Part shown: one piece after another, positions 32,278-40,828 of the stretch
Layout of the letters: each line of letters starts with the position of its first letter
Position numbering within the stretch: position 1 is the first letter of the stretch
DNA from: Pseudomonas putida
GTDB lineage: Bacteria; Pseudomonadota; Gammaproteobacteria; Pseudomonadales; Pseudomonadaceae
DNA: 64,000 bases
Direction of reading: 5' to 3'
Assembly: GCF_025905425.1 (NCBI RefSeq)
Contig: NZ_CP109603.1
Coordinates: 3,198,001-3,262,000, forward strand
The notes under the pieces: generated by a model
Databases searched by the model: none
Seen by the model: only the letters and a program-made list of their open reading frames with translations
What the model was told of the DNA's origin: nothing
Made by a program: the position numbers and the translations under genes

Positions 32278-33837
32278 ATGATCAGTGCCGCTGTCGAGCC
32301 TCACGTAGATTCATTCAACCCGGACAACCGCGAGCCGCTTACCCCGGATTTCGCCACGACAGGCAAGGCACCCGGCGCGCAGCGCCAGCACAACCCGAAC
32401 AAACGCAAGATCCTGTTCGTGACCTCGGAAATCGCCGACCTGGTCAAGACCGGCGGCCTGGGCGATGTCTCCGCCGCCCTGCCCCGCGCCCTGGCACACC
32501 TGCACGATGTACGGGTGCTGATTCCCGGCTATCGCCAGGTAATGGAGAGCGATAACCCGATTCACATCGTCGGCGAACTGGGCGGCCATGCGGCGTTGCC
32601 GCCGTGCAAGATCGGGCGCATGGACCTGGCCGACGGCCTGGTCATCTACGTCTTGATCTGCCCTGAGCTGTACCAGCGTGACGGCACTCCCTATGGTGCC
32701 AATAACGGCCGTGACTGGCCCGACAACCATATCCGCTTCGCCCGCCTAGGCCTGGCTGCAGCCGAAATTGCCGCAGGCGAAGGCATGATCCACTGGAAGC
32801 CCGAAGTGGTGCACGCACACGACTGGCCTGCAGGCCTGGCCCCGGCCTACATGCATTGGCGCGGGCTGAACACGCCAACCCTGTTCACCATTCACAACCT
32901 GGCCTACCAGGGCGTCTACAGCCGTGGCTGCAGCCCGGAACTGGCGATCCCCGAGCATGCCATGCAACAGGAAGGCATGGAGTTCTACGGCAAGCTGTCG
33001 TTCCTCAAGGCAGGCTTGGCCTACTCCAGCCACATCACCACGGTCAGCGCCACCTATGCCCGGGAAATCACCACCCCGGAATTCGGCTGCGGCCTCGACG
33101 GCTTCCTTTCTGCCAAGGCCCAGCAAGGCCTGCTAGGTGGCATCCCCAACGGTATCGACGAAAGCTGGGACGCGGCCACCGACAAGCACCTGCAACACAA
33201 CTTCAGCATCAATGACTGGGACGGCAAAGCGCGCAACGCCGAAGCCGTACGTCAGCTCTTCGAGCTTGAACCTTCCGAGGGGCCGCTGTTTGCGGTGGTC
33301 TCGCGCCTGGTCTACCAGAAAGGCCTCGACCTGACCCTGGGTGTGGCCGACTACATCGTCGAGCAAGGTGGGCAGATCGCGATCATCGGCCGTGGCGAGC
33401 CGGAAGAAGAACAAGCCATGCGCGAACTGGCGCTGCGCCACCCAGGCCGCATCGGCGTGCGCATCGGCTTCAACGAGACCGATGCCCGGCGCATGTTCGC
33501 CGGCAGCGATTTTTTGCTGATGCCGTCGCGCTATGAGCCGTGCGGCCTGAGCCAGATGTACGCCCAGCGCTTCGGCTCATTGCCGGTGGCGCGCAATACC
33601 GGTGGCCTGGCCGATACCATCGAGTGCGGCGTCACGGGCTTTTTGTTCAACGAATCGACCGTCGAGAGCTACCGCGAGGCACTCAGCCGCGCCTTCTATG
33701 TGTACGGCAAGAAAGACCTGCTCAACGCCATGCGCTGCCTGTCGATGACCCAGCCATTCAACTGGTGCCAGGCGGTGGAACCTTATGCTCGCCTCTATGA
33801 GGACCTGGTCAAGCAGGCGCAATTGAGCCACTACTGA
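32278..33837 (+). CDS. glgA: Glycogen (starch) synthase
   Basis: 519 residues, GT5 family. An unusually long N-terminal extension of ~42 residues precedes the usual start (RKILFVTSEIADLVKTGGLGDV; KTGGL is the nucleotide-sugar binding motif). The C-terminal half has AIIGRGEPEEEQ, and EPCGLSQMYAQRFGSLPVARNTGG with the catalytic E. It elongates alpha-1,4-glucan from ADP- or UDP-glucose. First gene of the plus-strand glucan/trehalose operon. No glgC is in the window, so its sugar donor must come from elsewhere. Confidence 0.95.
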   Translation: MISAAVEPHVDSFNPDNREPLTPDFATTGKAPGAQRQHNPNKRKILFVTSEIADLVKTGGLGDVSAALPRALAHLHDVRVLIPGYRQVMESDNPIHIVGELGGHAALPPCKIGRMDLADGLVIYVLICPELYQRDGTPYGANNGRDWPDNHIRFARLGLAAAEIAAGEGMIHWKPEVVHAHDWPAGLAPAYMHWRGLNTPTLFTIHNLAYQGVYSRGCSPELAIPEHAMQQEGMEFYGKLSFLKAGLAYSSHITTVSATYAREITTPEFGCGLDGFLSAKAQQGLLGGIPNGIDESWDAATDKHLQHNFSINDWDGKARNAEAVRQLFELEPSEGPLFAVVSRLVYQKGLDLTLGVADYIVEQGGQIAIIGRGEPEEEQAMRELALRHPGRIGVRIGFNETDARRMFAGSDFLLMPSRYEPCGLSQMYAQRFGSLPVARNTGGLADTIECGVTGFLFNESTVESYREALSRAFYVYGKKDLLNAMRCLSMTQPFNWCQAVEPYARLYEDLVKQAQLSHY

Positions 33838-33852
33838 GCGGAGATTTCGAAG

Positions 33853-35595
33853 ATGCACAGGCATGGCGCACACCTGTTGGACGCCACGTCGGCGCGCTTC
33901 GCCCTCTGGGCGCCGGATGCGCGCAGCGTGAGCGCGGAACTGGCGCAGCAGCCCCCCGTGGAGCTGCTGCCCGACAATGACGGCTGGTACACAGGGGTTG
34001 CCCCGTGTCAGGCGGGTGATCGGTATCACTACCGCATCGATGGCACGCTGCAAGTCGCCGACCCGGCCTCGCGCTACCAGCCCGATGGCGTGCAGGGGCC
34101 AAGCCAGGTGGTGGATGTTGCCAGTTATGACTGGCAACATCCCTGGCAGGGCCGACCATGGCATGAAGCGGTCATCCAGGAACTGCACGTCGGGGTGCTG
34201 GACGGTTATGCGGGCGTTGCCCGCCAACTGCCACGCCTGGCCGAAATCGGCATCAGCGCCATCGAGTTGATGCCGCTGGGGCAGTTCCCGGGTGAGCGCA
34301 ACTGGGGTTACGACGGCGTGCTGCCCTATGCGCCGCACAATACCTACGGCAGCCCGCAGCAGTTGTGCGCGCTGATCGACCAGGCCCATGGCCATGGGTT
34401 GATGGTGCTGGTGGACGTGGTCTACAACCATTTCGGCCCGGACGGCAACTACCTCCACCAGTACGCCAGCCCGTTCTTCCGCGAAGACCGGCAAACCCCA
34501 TGGGGCGCCGCTATCGACTTTCGTCGCGCCGAGGTGCGCGAGTACTTCATCCAGAACGCCCTGATGTGGCTGTGCGACTACCGCTGCGACGGCCTGCGCC
34601 TGGATGCAGTGCATGCCATCGACCAGCCGGACTTCCTTGTTGAACTGGCGCAACGGGTACGCGCTGCGGTGGAGCCTGGCCGGCATGTCTGGCTGGTGCT
34701 GGAGAACGAGCACAACCAGGCCTTTCTGCTGGAACAGGGTTTTGACGCCCAATGGAACGACGACGGCCATAACGCCCTGCACGTGCTGCTGACCGGCGAA
34801 ACCGAAGGCTACTACGCCGACTACCAACAGCGCCCCATCGACCAATTGGCCCGCTGCCTGTCGGAAGGCTTCGTGTTCCAGGGCCAGGCCAACCGCCATG
34901 GCACGCCACGTGGCGAGCCCAGCGGGCACCTGGCGCCCAGCGCCTTCGTGCTGTTTTTGCAGAACCACGACCAGGTCGGCAACCGCGCCCTGGGTGAGCG
35001 ACTGACCCGCCTCTGCCCGCCGCAGGCCCTGCGTGCAGCCACCGGCCTGTTGCTGCTGGCTCCGATGATCCCGCTGCTGTTCATGGGCGACGATGACGGC
35101 AGTTGCCGCCCTTTCCTGTTCTTCACCGACTTCCATGACGCACTGGCCGATGCTGTGCGCGAAGGCCGGCGCGGTGAATTCTCCCACTTCGCCGCGTTCG
35201 CCGACCCCGTGCAACGTGAACGGATCCCCGACCCCAACGCCGAGCAGACCTTCGAATCGTCGCGCCCGCAAAGCAAGGACGTCATTGCCGGTTGGCATGG
35301 CCTTTACCACCAGTTGCTCGACCTGCGCCGTCGCCACGTCATCCCGCACCTGCCGGGCAGCCGCGCGCTGGGCGCTGAAGTGCATGGCGAGAAAGCGCTC
35401 ACCGCACGCTGGCGGCTGGGTGATGGCAACACCTTGCAGATTGACTTGAACCTTGCCGCCACGCCCCAGCCCGTCGAGCTGCCCGCCGCGGCGACGCGGC
35501 TTTTCGACAGCAGTGACACCCAACACCCCGATACCTGTCTGTCCGCGTACAGCTGCGTGGTCAGCCTGCTTACCCCTGGCCAGGAGCGCCCATGA
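33853..35595 (+). CDS. treZ: Malto-oligosyltrehalose trehalohydrolase
   Basis: 580 residues, GH13. N-terminal carbohydrate-binding-like domain, then the catalytic barrel: DVVYNHFGPDGNY, CDGLRLDAVHAI (nucleophile Asp), LVLENEHN (acid Glu) and FLQNHDQVGNRALGERL. It releases trehalose from the maltooligosyltrehalose made by TreY. 15 bases after glgA. The stop overlaps the malQ start by ATGA. Confidence 0.95.
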   Translation: MHRHGAHLLDATSARFALWAPDARSVSAELAQQPPVELLPDNDGWYTGVAPCQAGDRYHYRIDGTLQVADPASRYQPDGVQGPSQVVDVASYDWQHPWQGRPWHEAVIQELHVGVLDGYAGVARQLPRLAEIGISAIELMPLGQFPGERNWGYDGVLPYAPHNTYGSPQQLCALIDQAHGHGLMVLVDVVYNHFGPDGNYLHQYASPFFREDRQTPWGAAIDFRRAEVREYFIQNALMWLCDYRCDGLRLDAVHAIDQPDFLVELAQRVRAAVEPGRHVWLVLENEHNQAFLLEQGFDAQWNDDGHNALHVLLTGETEGYYADYQQRPIDQLARCLSEGFVFQGQANRHGTPRGEPSGHLAPSAFVLFLQNHDQVGNRALGERLTRLCPPQALRAATGLLLLAPMIPLLFMGDDDGSCRPFLFFTDFHDALADAVREGRRGEFSHFAAFADPVQRERIPDPNAEQTFESSRPQSKDVIAGWHGLYHQLLDLRRRHVIPHLPGSRALGAEVHGEKALTARWRLGDGNTLQIDLNLAATPQPVELPAAATRLFDSSDTQHPDTCLSAYSCVVSLLTPGQERP

Positions 35596-37661
35596 GCGAA
35601 ACCGCCCTGCACCGTCTGGCGGCCCGCGTCGGGCTGAGCCGCGACTGGATCGATGCCAATGCCCGGCCGCAGCAAGTCAGTGACGACGTGCTACGCAATG
35701 TCCTCGAAGGCCTGGGCCACCCCGCCGCCGACGAATCCGCCATCCAGGCCAGCCTGCGCGCGGTGGAGGCCGCCGAGGACAGCGAACACCTGCCGCCCTT
35801 ACTGACCGCCGAGCTTGGCCAACCGCTGGCCCTGGATCGCTACTTCAGCGCCGGCAGCGAGGTGCATTGCACCTTGGAAGACCACAGCCAGCGCACCCTG
35901 GCCCTGGACAGCCAAGCCCATCTGTCGGCCGAACTGCCCCTGGGCTACCACACCCTGGCGATCGACGGCCGCACCTTCACCGTGGCCGTGGCGCCGTCGC
36001 GCTGCTACAGCCTGGCCGACAGCGTGGCGCAACCGCCCCCACGCTGCTGGGGCCTGGCAGTGCAGTTGTACAGCCTGCGCCGCAACGGCGATGGTGGCTA
36101 CGGCGACTGCCTGGCGCTGGAGCAACTGGCGCGCACAGCCGCCGAGCGCGGCGCCGATGCCTTGGCAATCAGCCCGCTCCACGCCCTCTCGGCCATCGAC
36201 CAGGATCACTACAGCCCCTACTCGCCGTCCAGCCGCCTGTTGCTCAATAGCCTCTATGCCAGCCCCGCGGCCCTGCTTGGCGAACGCGACGTGCGCATGG
36301 CCATTGAAGCCTGCGGGCTGGAGCAGGTGCTCGAAGAGCTAGAGCAGCGCCCCCTGGTCGATTGGCCTCGCGCCGCAAGCGCCCGCCTGCGCCTGCTTGA
36401 GGCCCTGTACAAGGGCTTCAGCCAGGGCGATCACCCACTGCGCAAGGACTTCGACAGTTACCGCGAGGCCGGCGGCCAAGCCCTGGAGCACCACTGCCGC
36501 TTCGAAGTGCTGCAGGCCCAGGCGGTGGAACATGGACTGGGCGCCGACTGGCGTACCTGGCCCAGCGCCTGGCATGACCCTTACCACCCCGAGGTCGAGG
36601 CCTTCGCCAGTGCCTACCCGGCCAAGGTCGAGTTCCACGCCTTTTGCCAGTGGCTGACCGAGCGAGGCCTGCAACGCGCACAGGAAGCAGCCCGTGGCAA
36701 CGGCATGGCGGTTGGCCTGATCGCCGACCTGGCAGTGGGCGCCGACGGTGCCGGCAGCCAGGCCTGGAGCCGCCAGGACGAGTTGCTGGCCAACCTCAAG
36801 GTCGGCGCGCCACCCGACATTCTCAACCGTTCGGGGCAGGACTGGGGCATTTGTGCGTTCTCGCCCGAAGGTCTCAAGCGCAACGGCTACCGCGCCTTCA
36901 TCGAGATGTTGCGGGCCAACCTTGCCCACGCCGGCGGGCTGCGCATCGACCACGTCATGGGCCTGCGCCGGCTGTGGTTGATCCCACGGGGAGCCAAACC
37001 CAGCGAGGGCGCCTACCTGAACTACCCGCTCGACGACCTGCTACGCCTGCTGGCGCTGGAATCGGTTCGGCACCAGGCGATCATCCTCGGCGAAGACCTC
37101 GGCACCGTGCCCGAGGGCCTGCGCGAACAGCTGGCCGACAAGGCCGTGCTGGGCATGCGCGTGCTGCCCTTCGAGCAGACCCAGCCTGGCCACTTCAAAG
37201 CCATTCTCGACTGGCCCGACAGCGCCCTGGCCACCACCGGCACGCACGACCTGGCCCCGCTGGCCGGCTGGCTGGAAAACCGCGACATCGACTGGAGCCA
37301 TCGCCTGCAGTTGATCGATGCCGCCACCGAATTGCACTGGCGCCAAGAGCGCCAGAAAGAACACGCCGGCCTGCGCCGCACCCTGGAGGCCAACTACGGC
37401 CCATTGCCAGACAACGATGCCGTGATCGACGCCGCCATCCGCTACGTCGGCCACACCCGCGCCCCGCTGGTGCTGGTGCCGCTGGAAGACCTGCTGGGCT
37501 GCGACGAACAACCCAACCTGCCCGGCACCACCCAAGGCCACCCCAACTGGCGCCGGCGCTTCGCACTGCCAGTGCGCGAACTGCTCGACGATGAAGACGC
37601 CGCACGGCGCCTGGAGCTACTGGCCCAGGCCCGCGAGCAAGCCTGGGAGCGTGACCGATGA
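35592..37661 (+). CDS. malQ: 4-alpha-glucanotransferase (amylomaltase)
   Basis: 689 residues, GH77. WGLAVQLYSLRRNGDGGYGDC, AGGLRIDHVMGLRRLW (nucleophile Asp), IILGEDLGTVPEGLRE (acid Glu) and TTGTHDLAPLAGW are the family blocks. It disproportionates maltodextrins, supplying chains of the right length to TreY. Overlaps treZ and treY by four bases each, so translation is coupled. Confidence 0.95.
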   Translation: MSETALHRLAARVGLSRDWIDANARPQQVSDDVLRNVLEGLGHPAADESAIQASLRAVEAAEDSEHLPPLLTAELGQPLALDRYFSAGSEVHCTLEDHSQRTLALDSQAHLSAELPLGYHTLAIDGRTFTVAVAPSRCYSLADSVAQPPPRCWGLAVQLYSLRRNGDGGYGDCLALEQLARTAAERGADALAISPLHALSAIDQDHYSPYSPSSRLLLNSLYASPAALLGERDVRMAIEACGLEQVLEELEQRPLVDWPRAASARLRLLEALYKGFSQGDHPLRKDFDSYREAGGQALEHHCRFEVLQAQAVEHGLGADWRTWPSAWHDPYHPEVEAFASAYPAKVEFHAFCQWLTERGLQRAQEAARGNGMAVGLIADLAVGADGAGSQAWSRQDELLANLKVGAPPDILNRSGQDWGICAFSPEGLKRNGYRAFIEMLRANLAHAGGLRIDHVMGLRRLWLIPRGAKPSEGAYLNYPLDDLLRLLALESVRHQAIILGEDLGTVPEGLREQLADKAVLGMRVLPFEQTQPGHFKAILDWPDSALATTGTHDLAPLAGWLENRDIDWSHRLQLIDAATELHWRQERQKEHAGLRRTLEANYGPLPDNDAVIDAAIRYVGHTRAPLVLVPLEDLLGCDEQPNLPGTTQGHPNWRRRFALPVRELLDDEDAARRLELLAQAREQAWERDR

Positions 37662-40432
37662 AGCCACTGACCGCGACCCTGCGCCTGCAATTTCACAGCG
37701 ATTTCACCCTCGACCACGCGGTGCCGCTGGTGCCGTATTTTGCCCAGTTGGGCATCAGCCACCTGTATGCCTCGCCGATTCTCATGGCGCGCGCTGGCTC
37801 ACGCCACGGCTACGACGTCGTCGACCCGACTCAGGTCAACCCGGAGCTTGGCGGCGAGGCCGCCCTGCAGCGCCTGGTCACGGCGCTGCGCCAGCATGGC
37901 ATGGGGTTGATCCTCGACACCGTGTCCAACCACATGGCCGTGGGTGGCGCCGACAACCCCTGGTGGCAAAGCCTGCTGGCCTGGGGCCGACGCAGCCCGT
38001 ATGCGGAGTTCTTCGACATCCAATGGCACTCCAGCGACCCGCTGTTGGCTGGCCAGTTACTGCTGCCCTTCCTTGGCAGCGACTACGGCGCAACCTTGAA
38101 GCAAGGCGAGATCCCGCTGACCTTCGACAAGCACCACGGCGTGCTGGAAGTAGCCCATTACGACCATCGCTTCCCGATCTGCCCGATCGACTATGGCTGG
38201 ATCCTCGCGCAAAGCCCCGAACCCGCTTTGCAAGGGTTGGCCGAGCATTTCACTGCGCTGAGCGACAGTGCTCAACCGCTGGTCGATGCCCAGCCCCTGC
38301 ACGCTGAATTGGCGCAGCGGGTAGCAGAGGGCGCAGACCTCGAATCGGCCCTGATCGCATTCGATAGCCGCAGCGAGGCCGGTCTCAAACGCCTGCACCT
38401 GCTGCTCGAACGCCAAACCTATCGCCTGGCCAGCTGGCGCACCGCCGCCGACGACATCAACTGGCGGCGCTTCTTCGACATCAACGAGCTGGGCGGCCTG
38501 CGGGTCGAGCGCGCAGTGGTGTTCGAGGCCACCCACGCCAAACTGTTCGAGCTGATTGAACGCGGCCTGGTGGACGGCCTGCGTATCGACCATATCGACG
38601 GCCTGGCCGACCCACGTGGCTATTGCCGCAAACTGCGCCGACGGGTCGATGGCCTGTTGGCCCGGCGGCCATTGAGCGCGGCACTGGAGCACTTCCCGAT
38701 CTACGTGGAAAAGATCCTCGGGGCCGACGAGCACCTGCACCGCGACTGGCTCACCGATGGCACCACCGGCTACGAGTTCATGAACCAGGTCTCGCTGCTG
38801 CAACACGACCCAGCAGGCGAAGTGCCCCTGACCGAATTGTGGGCCAACGTCAGCGAGCGCCCGGACTTCCCCGAGGAAGTCCGCCTGGCCCGCCACCTGG
38901 TGCTCAATGCCAGCCTGGCCGGTGACTGCGAATCGGTCGCCCAGGCCTTGCTGCAAGTGGCCCGCGACAACCTGATGACCCGCGACCTGACCCTTGGCGC
39001 GATCCGCCGGGCCCTGCAGGCGCTGGTCGCGCACTACCCGGTGTACCGCACCTACTTCAACGCCTGCGGCCGCCCTGCCGAGGATGAAGCGTTCTTCCAG
39101 CAGGCCCTGGCCAATGCCCGCCAGGACCTCGGCGAGGCAGACTGGCCGCTGCTCGACCAGCTCGAACACTGGCTCGGCGGCCAGCCCTGGCGCCACCTGC
39201 CACCGGGCCGCCCGCGCAAGCACCTGCGCCATGCCTGTGTGCGCTTCCAGCAACTGACCGCGCCCAGCGCCGCCAAGGCCGTGGAGGACACGGCCTTCTA
39301 CCGCAGCGCCCGGCTGCTGTCGCGCAACGATGTAGGCTTCGAGGCCGAGCGTTTCAGCGCCGGCAGCGACGCTTTTCACAACGAGGCCCAGCGGCGCCTG
39401 CGCGACTTCCCCGACAACCTGTTGGCCACTGCCACCCACGACCATAAACGCGGCGAAGACACCCGCGCCCGCTTGGCCGTGCTCAGCGAACGCGGCCCGT
39501 GGCTGGCCAGCCGCGTGGAGCATTGGCGCGAGCTGGCGGCGCCGCTGCGCACGCAACTGGACGACGGCCTGGCTCCCAGCCCTGGCGATGAGCTGATGCT
39601 GCTGCAGACGCTGCTGGGCAGTTGGCCGCTGAGCCTTGACCCACACGATGACGGCGCTCTGCGCCCGTACGCCGAGCGCCTAAGGCAATGGCAGCAGAAG
39701 GCCTTGCGCGAAGCCAAGTTGCGCAGCAGCTGGAGCGCCCCGAACGAGGCCTACGAGGCCGCCTGCGCCAGCTACATCGACGGCCTGTTGCTGGGTGACG
39801 AGAACCAGCAATTGCGCAAGTCGTTGGCCGATGCTGCCCAGCTCATCGCCTGCCCTGGCGCACTCAATGGCCTGGTCCAGGTACTGTTGCGCATGACCGT
39901 GCCCGGCGTGCCCGACCTGTACCAGGGTAACGAGTACTGGGACTTCAGCCTGGTCGACCCGGACAACCGCCGCCCGGTCGACTACGCGCTCAGGCGCCGC
40001 ACCCTGGACGACGCCACGCCGCCAGCCGAGCTGCTTGCACACTGGCGCGACGGCCGCATCAAGCAAGCCCTGATCGCGCGGGTGCTGGACTGCCGCCAGG
40101 CGCATGCCGAATTGTTCCGGCGGGGCGCCTACCTGCCGCTGACGGTGCAGGGCCCGCATGCAGACAAGGTGCTGGCCTTCGCCCGCCTGGGTGACGACGA
40201 ACGCGCCATCGTCGTTGCCCCACGCCTGGCCAGCGGCCTGCTCGGCGGCGCCACTACACCGTTGATCCCGGCACATAACTGGGACGACACCCGGCTGATC
40301 CTGCCGTTTGCCTTGTCGCCTGCCAACTCGACGGGACTTTTCCCCAGTGCTGCGGTCAGCCCTTCAAAGGAGCTGCTGTTGAGCGCCGTACTGTCGGAAT
40401 TTCCGGTCAATGTGTTGATACAACAATCTTGA
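37658..40432 (+). CDS. treY: Malto-oligosyltrehalose synthase
   Basis: 924 residues, GH13. TLRLQFHSDFTLDHAVPLVPY opens the family; VDGLRIDHIDGLADPRGYC carries the catalytic Asp, FPIYVEKILGADEHL the Glu and LATATHDHKRGEDTRARL the third acidic residue. It isomerises the reducing-end alpha-1,4 bond of maltodextrin to alpha,alpha-1,1. The length is longer than most (~720-800), consistent with pseudomonad forms. Coupled to malQ by ATGA. Confidence 0.95.
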   Translation: MKPLTATLRLQFHSDFTLDHAVPLVPYFAQLGISHLYASPILMARAGSRHGYDVVDPTQVNPELGGEAALQRLVTALRQHGMGLILDTVSNHMAVGGADNPWWQSLLAWGRRSPYAEFFDIQWHSSDPLLAGQLLLPFLGSDYGATLKQGEIPLTFDKHHGVLEVAHYDHRFPICPIDYGWILAQSPEPALQGLAEHFTALSDSAQPLVDAQPLHAELAQRVAEGADLESALIAFDSRSEAGLKRLHLLLERQTYRLASWRTAADDINWRRFFDINELGGLRVERAVVFEATHAKLFELIERGLVDGLRIDHIDGLADPRGYCRKLRRRVDGLLARRPLSAALEHFPIYVEKILGADEHLHRDWLTDGTTGYEFMNQVSLLQHDPAGEVPLTELWANVSERPDFPEEVRLARHLVLNASLAGDCESVAQALLQVARDNLMTRDLTLGAIRRALQALVAHYPVYRTYFNACGRPAEDEAFFQQALANARQDLGEADWPLLDQLEHWLGGQPWRHLPPGRPRKHLRHACVRFQQLTAPSAAKAVEDTAFYRSARLLSRNDVGFEAERFSAGSDAFHNEAQRRLRDFPDNLLATATHDHKRGEDTRARLAVLSERGPWLASRVEHWRELAAPLRTQLDDGLAPSPGDELMLLQTLLGSWPLSLDPHDDGALRPYAERLRQWQQKALREAKLRSSWSAPNEAYEAACASYIDGLLLGDENQQLRKSLADAAQLIACPGALNGLVQVLLRMTVPGVPDLYQGNEYWDFSLVDPDNRRPVDYALRRRTLDDATPPAELLAHWRDGRIKQALIARVLDCRQAHAELFRRGAYLPLTVQGPHADKVLAFARLGDDERAIVVAPRLASGLLGGATTPLIPAHNWDDTRLILPFALSPANSTGLFPSAAVSPSKELLLSAVLSEFPVNVLIQQS

Positions 40433-40449
40433 GCATCAGGAGCGTCATG

Positions 40450-40695
40450 ATGAGTGTCGATGAGAAGCGTATCCGTGAATTTGCCTACCAGATCTGGGAA
40501 TCGGAAGGTAAGCCCGTCGGTGAGGAGGAGCGCCACTGGGAGATGGCGCGCAAGCTGGCCGAGGCCGAGGCCTTGGCACCCAAGGCAGCGCCGCGCAAGA
40601 AAGCGGCGGCCAAGCCCAAGGTAGCGGCAGAGCCGGTTGCCAAGCCTGCGGCGGCGAAGAAGCCACGGGCGGTGAAAAAGCCCGCCGCCGGTTAA
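40450..40695 (+). CDS. DUF2934-domain small protein with basic, Ala/Pro/Lys-rich tail
   Basis: 81 residues from the ATG at 40450 (AGGAG 7 bases upstream; 40447 is an equally in-frame ATG). Residues ~1-40 (RIREFAYQIWESEGKPVGEEERHW) match the DUF2934 family; the last ~40 residues are a histone-H1-like AAAKPKVAAEPVAKPAAAK repeat, probably DNA-, RNA- or polymer-binding. It is embedded between treY and glgX, as usual for this family in trehalose/glycogen loci. Function unknown. Confidence 0.8.
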   Translation: MSVDEKRIREFAYQIWESEGKPVGEEERHWEMARKLAEAEALAPKAAPRKKAAAKPKVAAEPVAKPAAAKKPRAVKKPAAG

Positions 40696-40710
40696 GCCTG
40701 CACCGGCCTC

Positions 40711-40773
40711 TTCGCGGGCAAGCCCGCTCCCACAGAGTCCCCACTGCCTGTGGGAGCGGGCTTGCCCCGCGAA
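40711..40773. repeat. REP pair (BIME)
   Basis: Inverted units 40711-40734 and 40749-40773 between the DUF2934 gene and glgX. Confidence 0.9.
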
Positions 40774-40828
40774 AAGGCCCGTCCGGGAGTACATAGCCCC
40801 CTTCCACCACGGTCACTCGAGGACTGCC

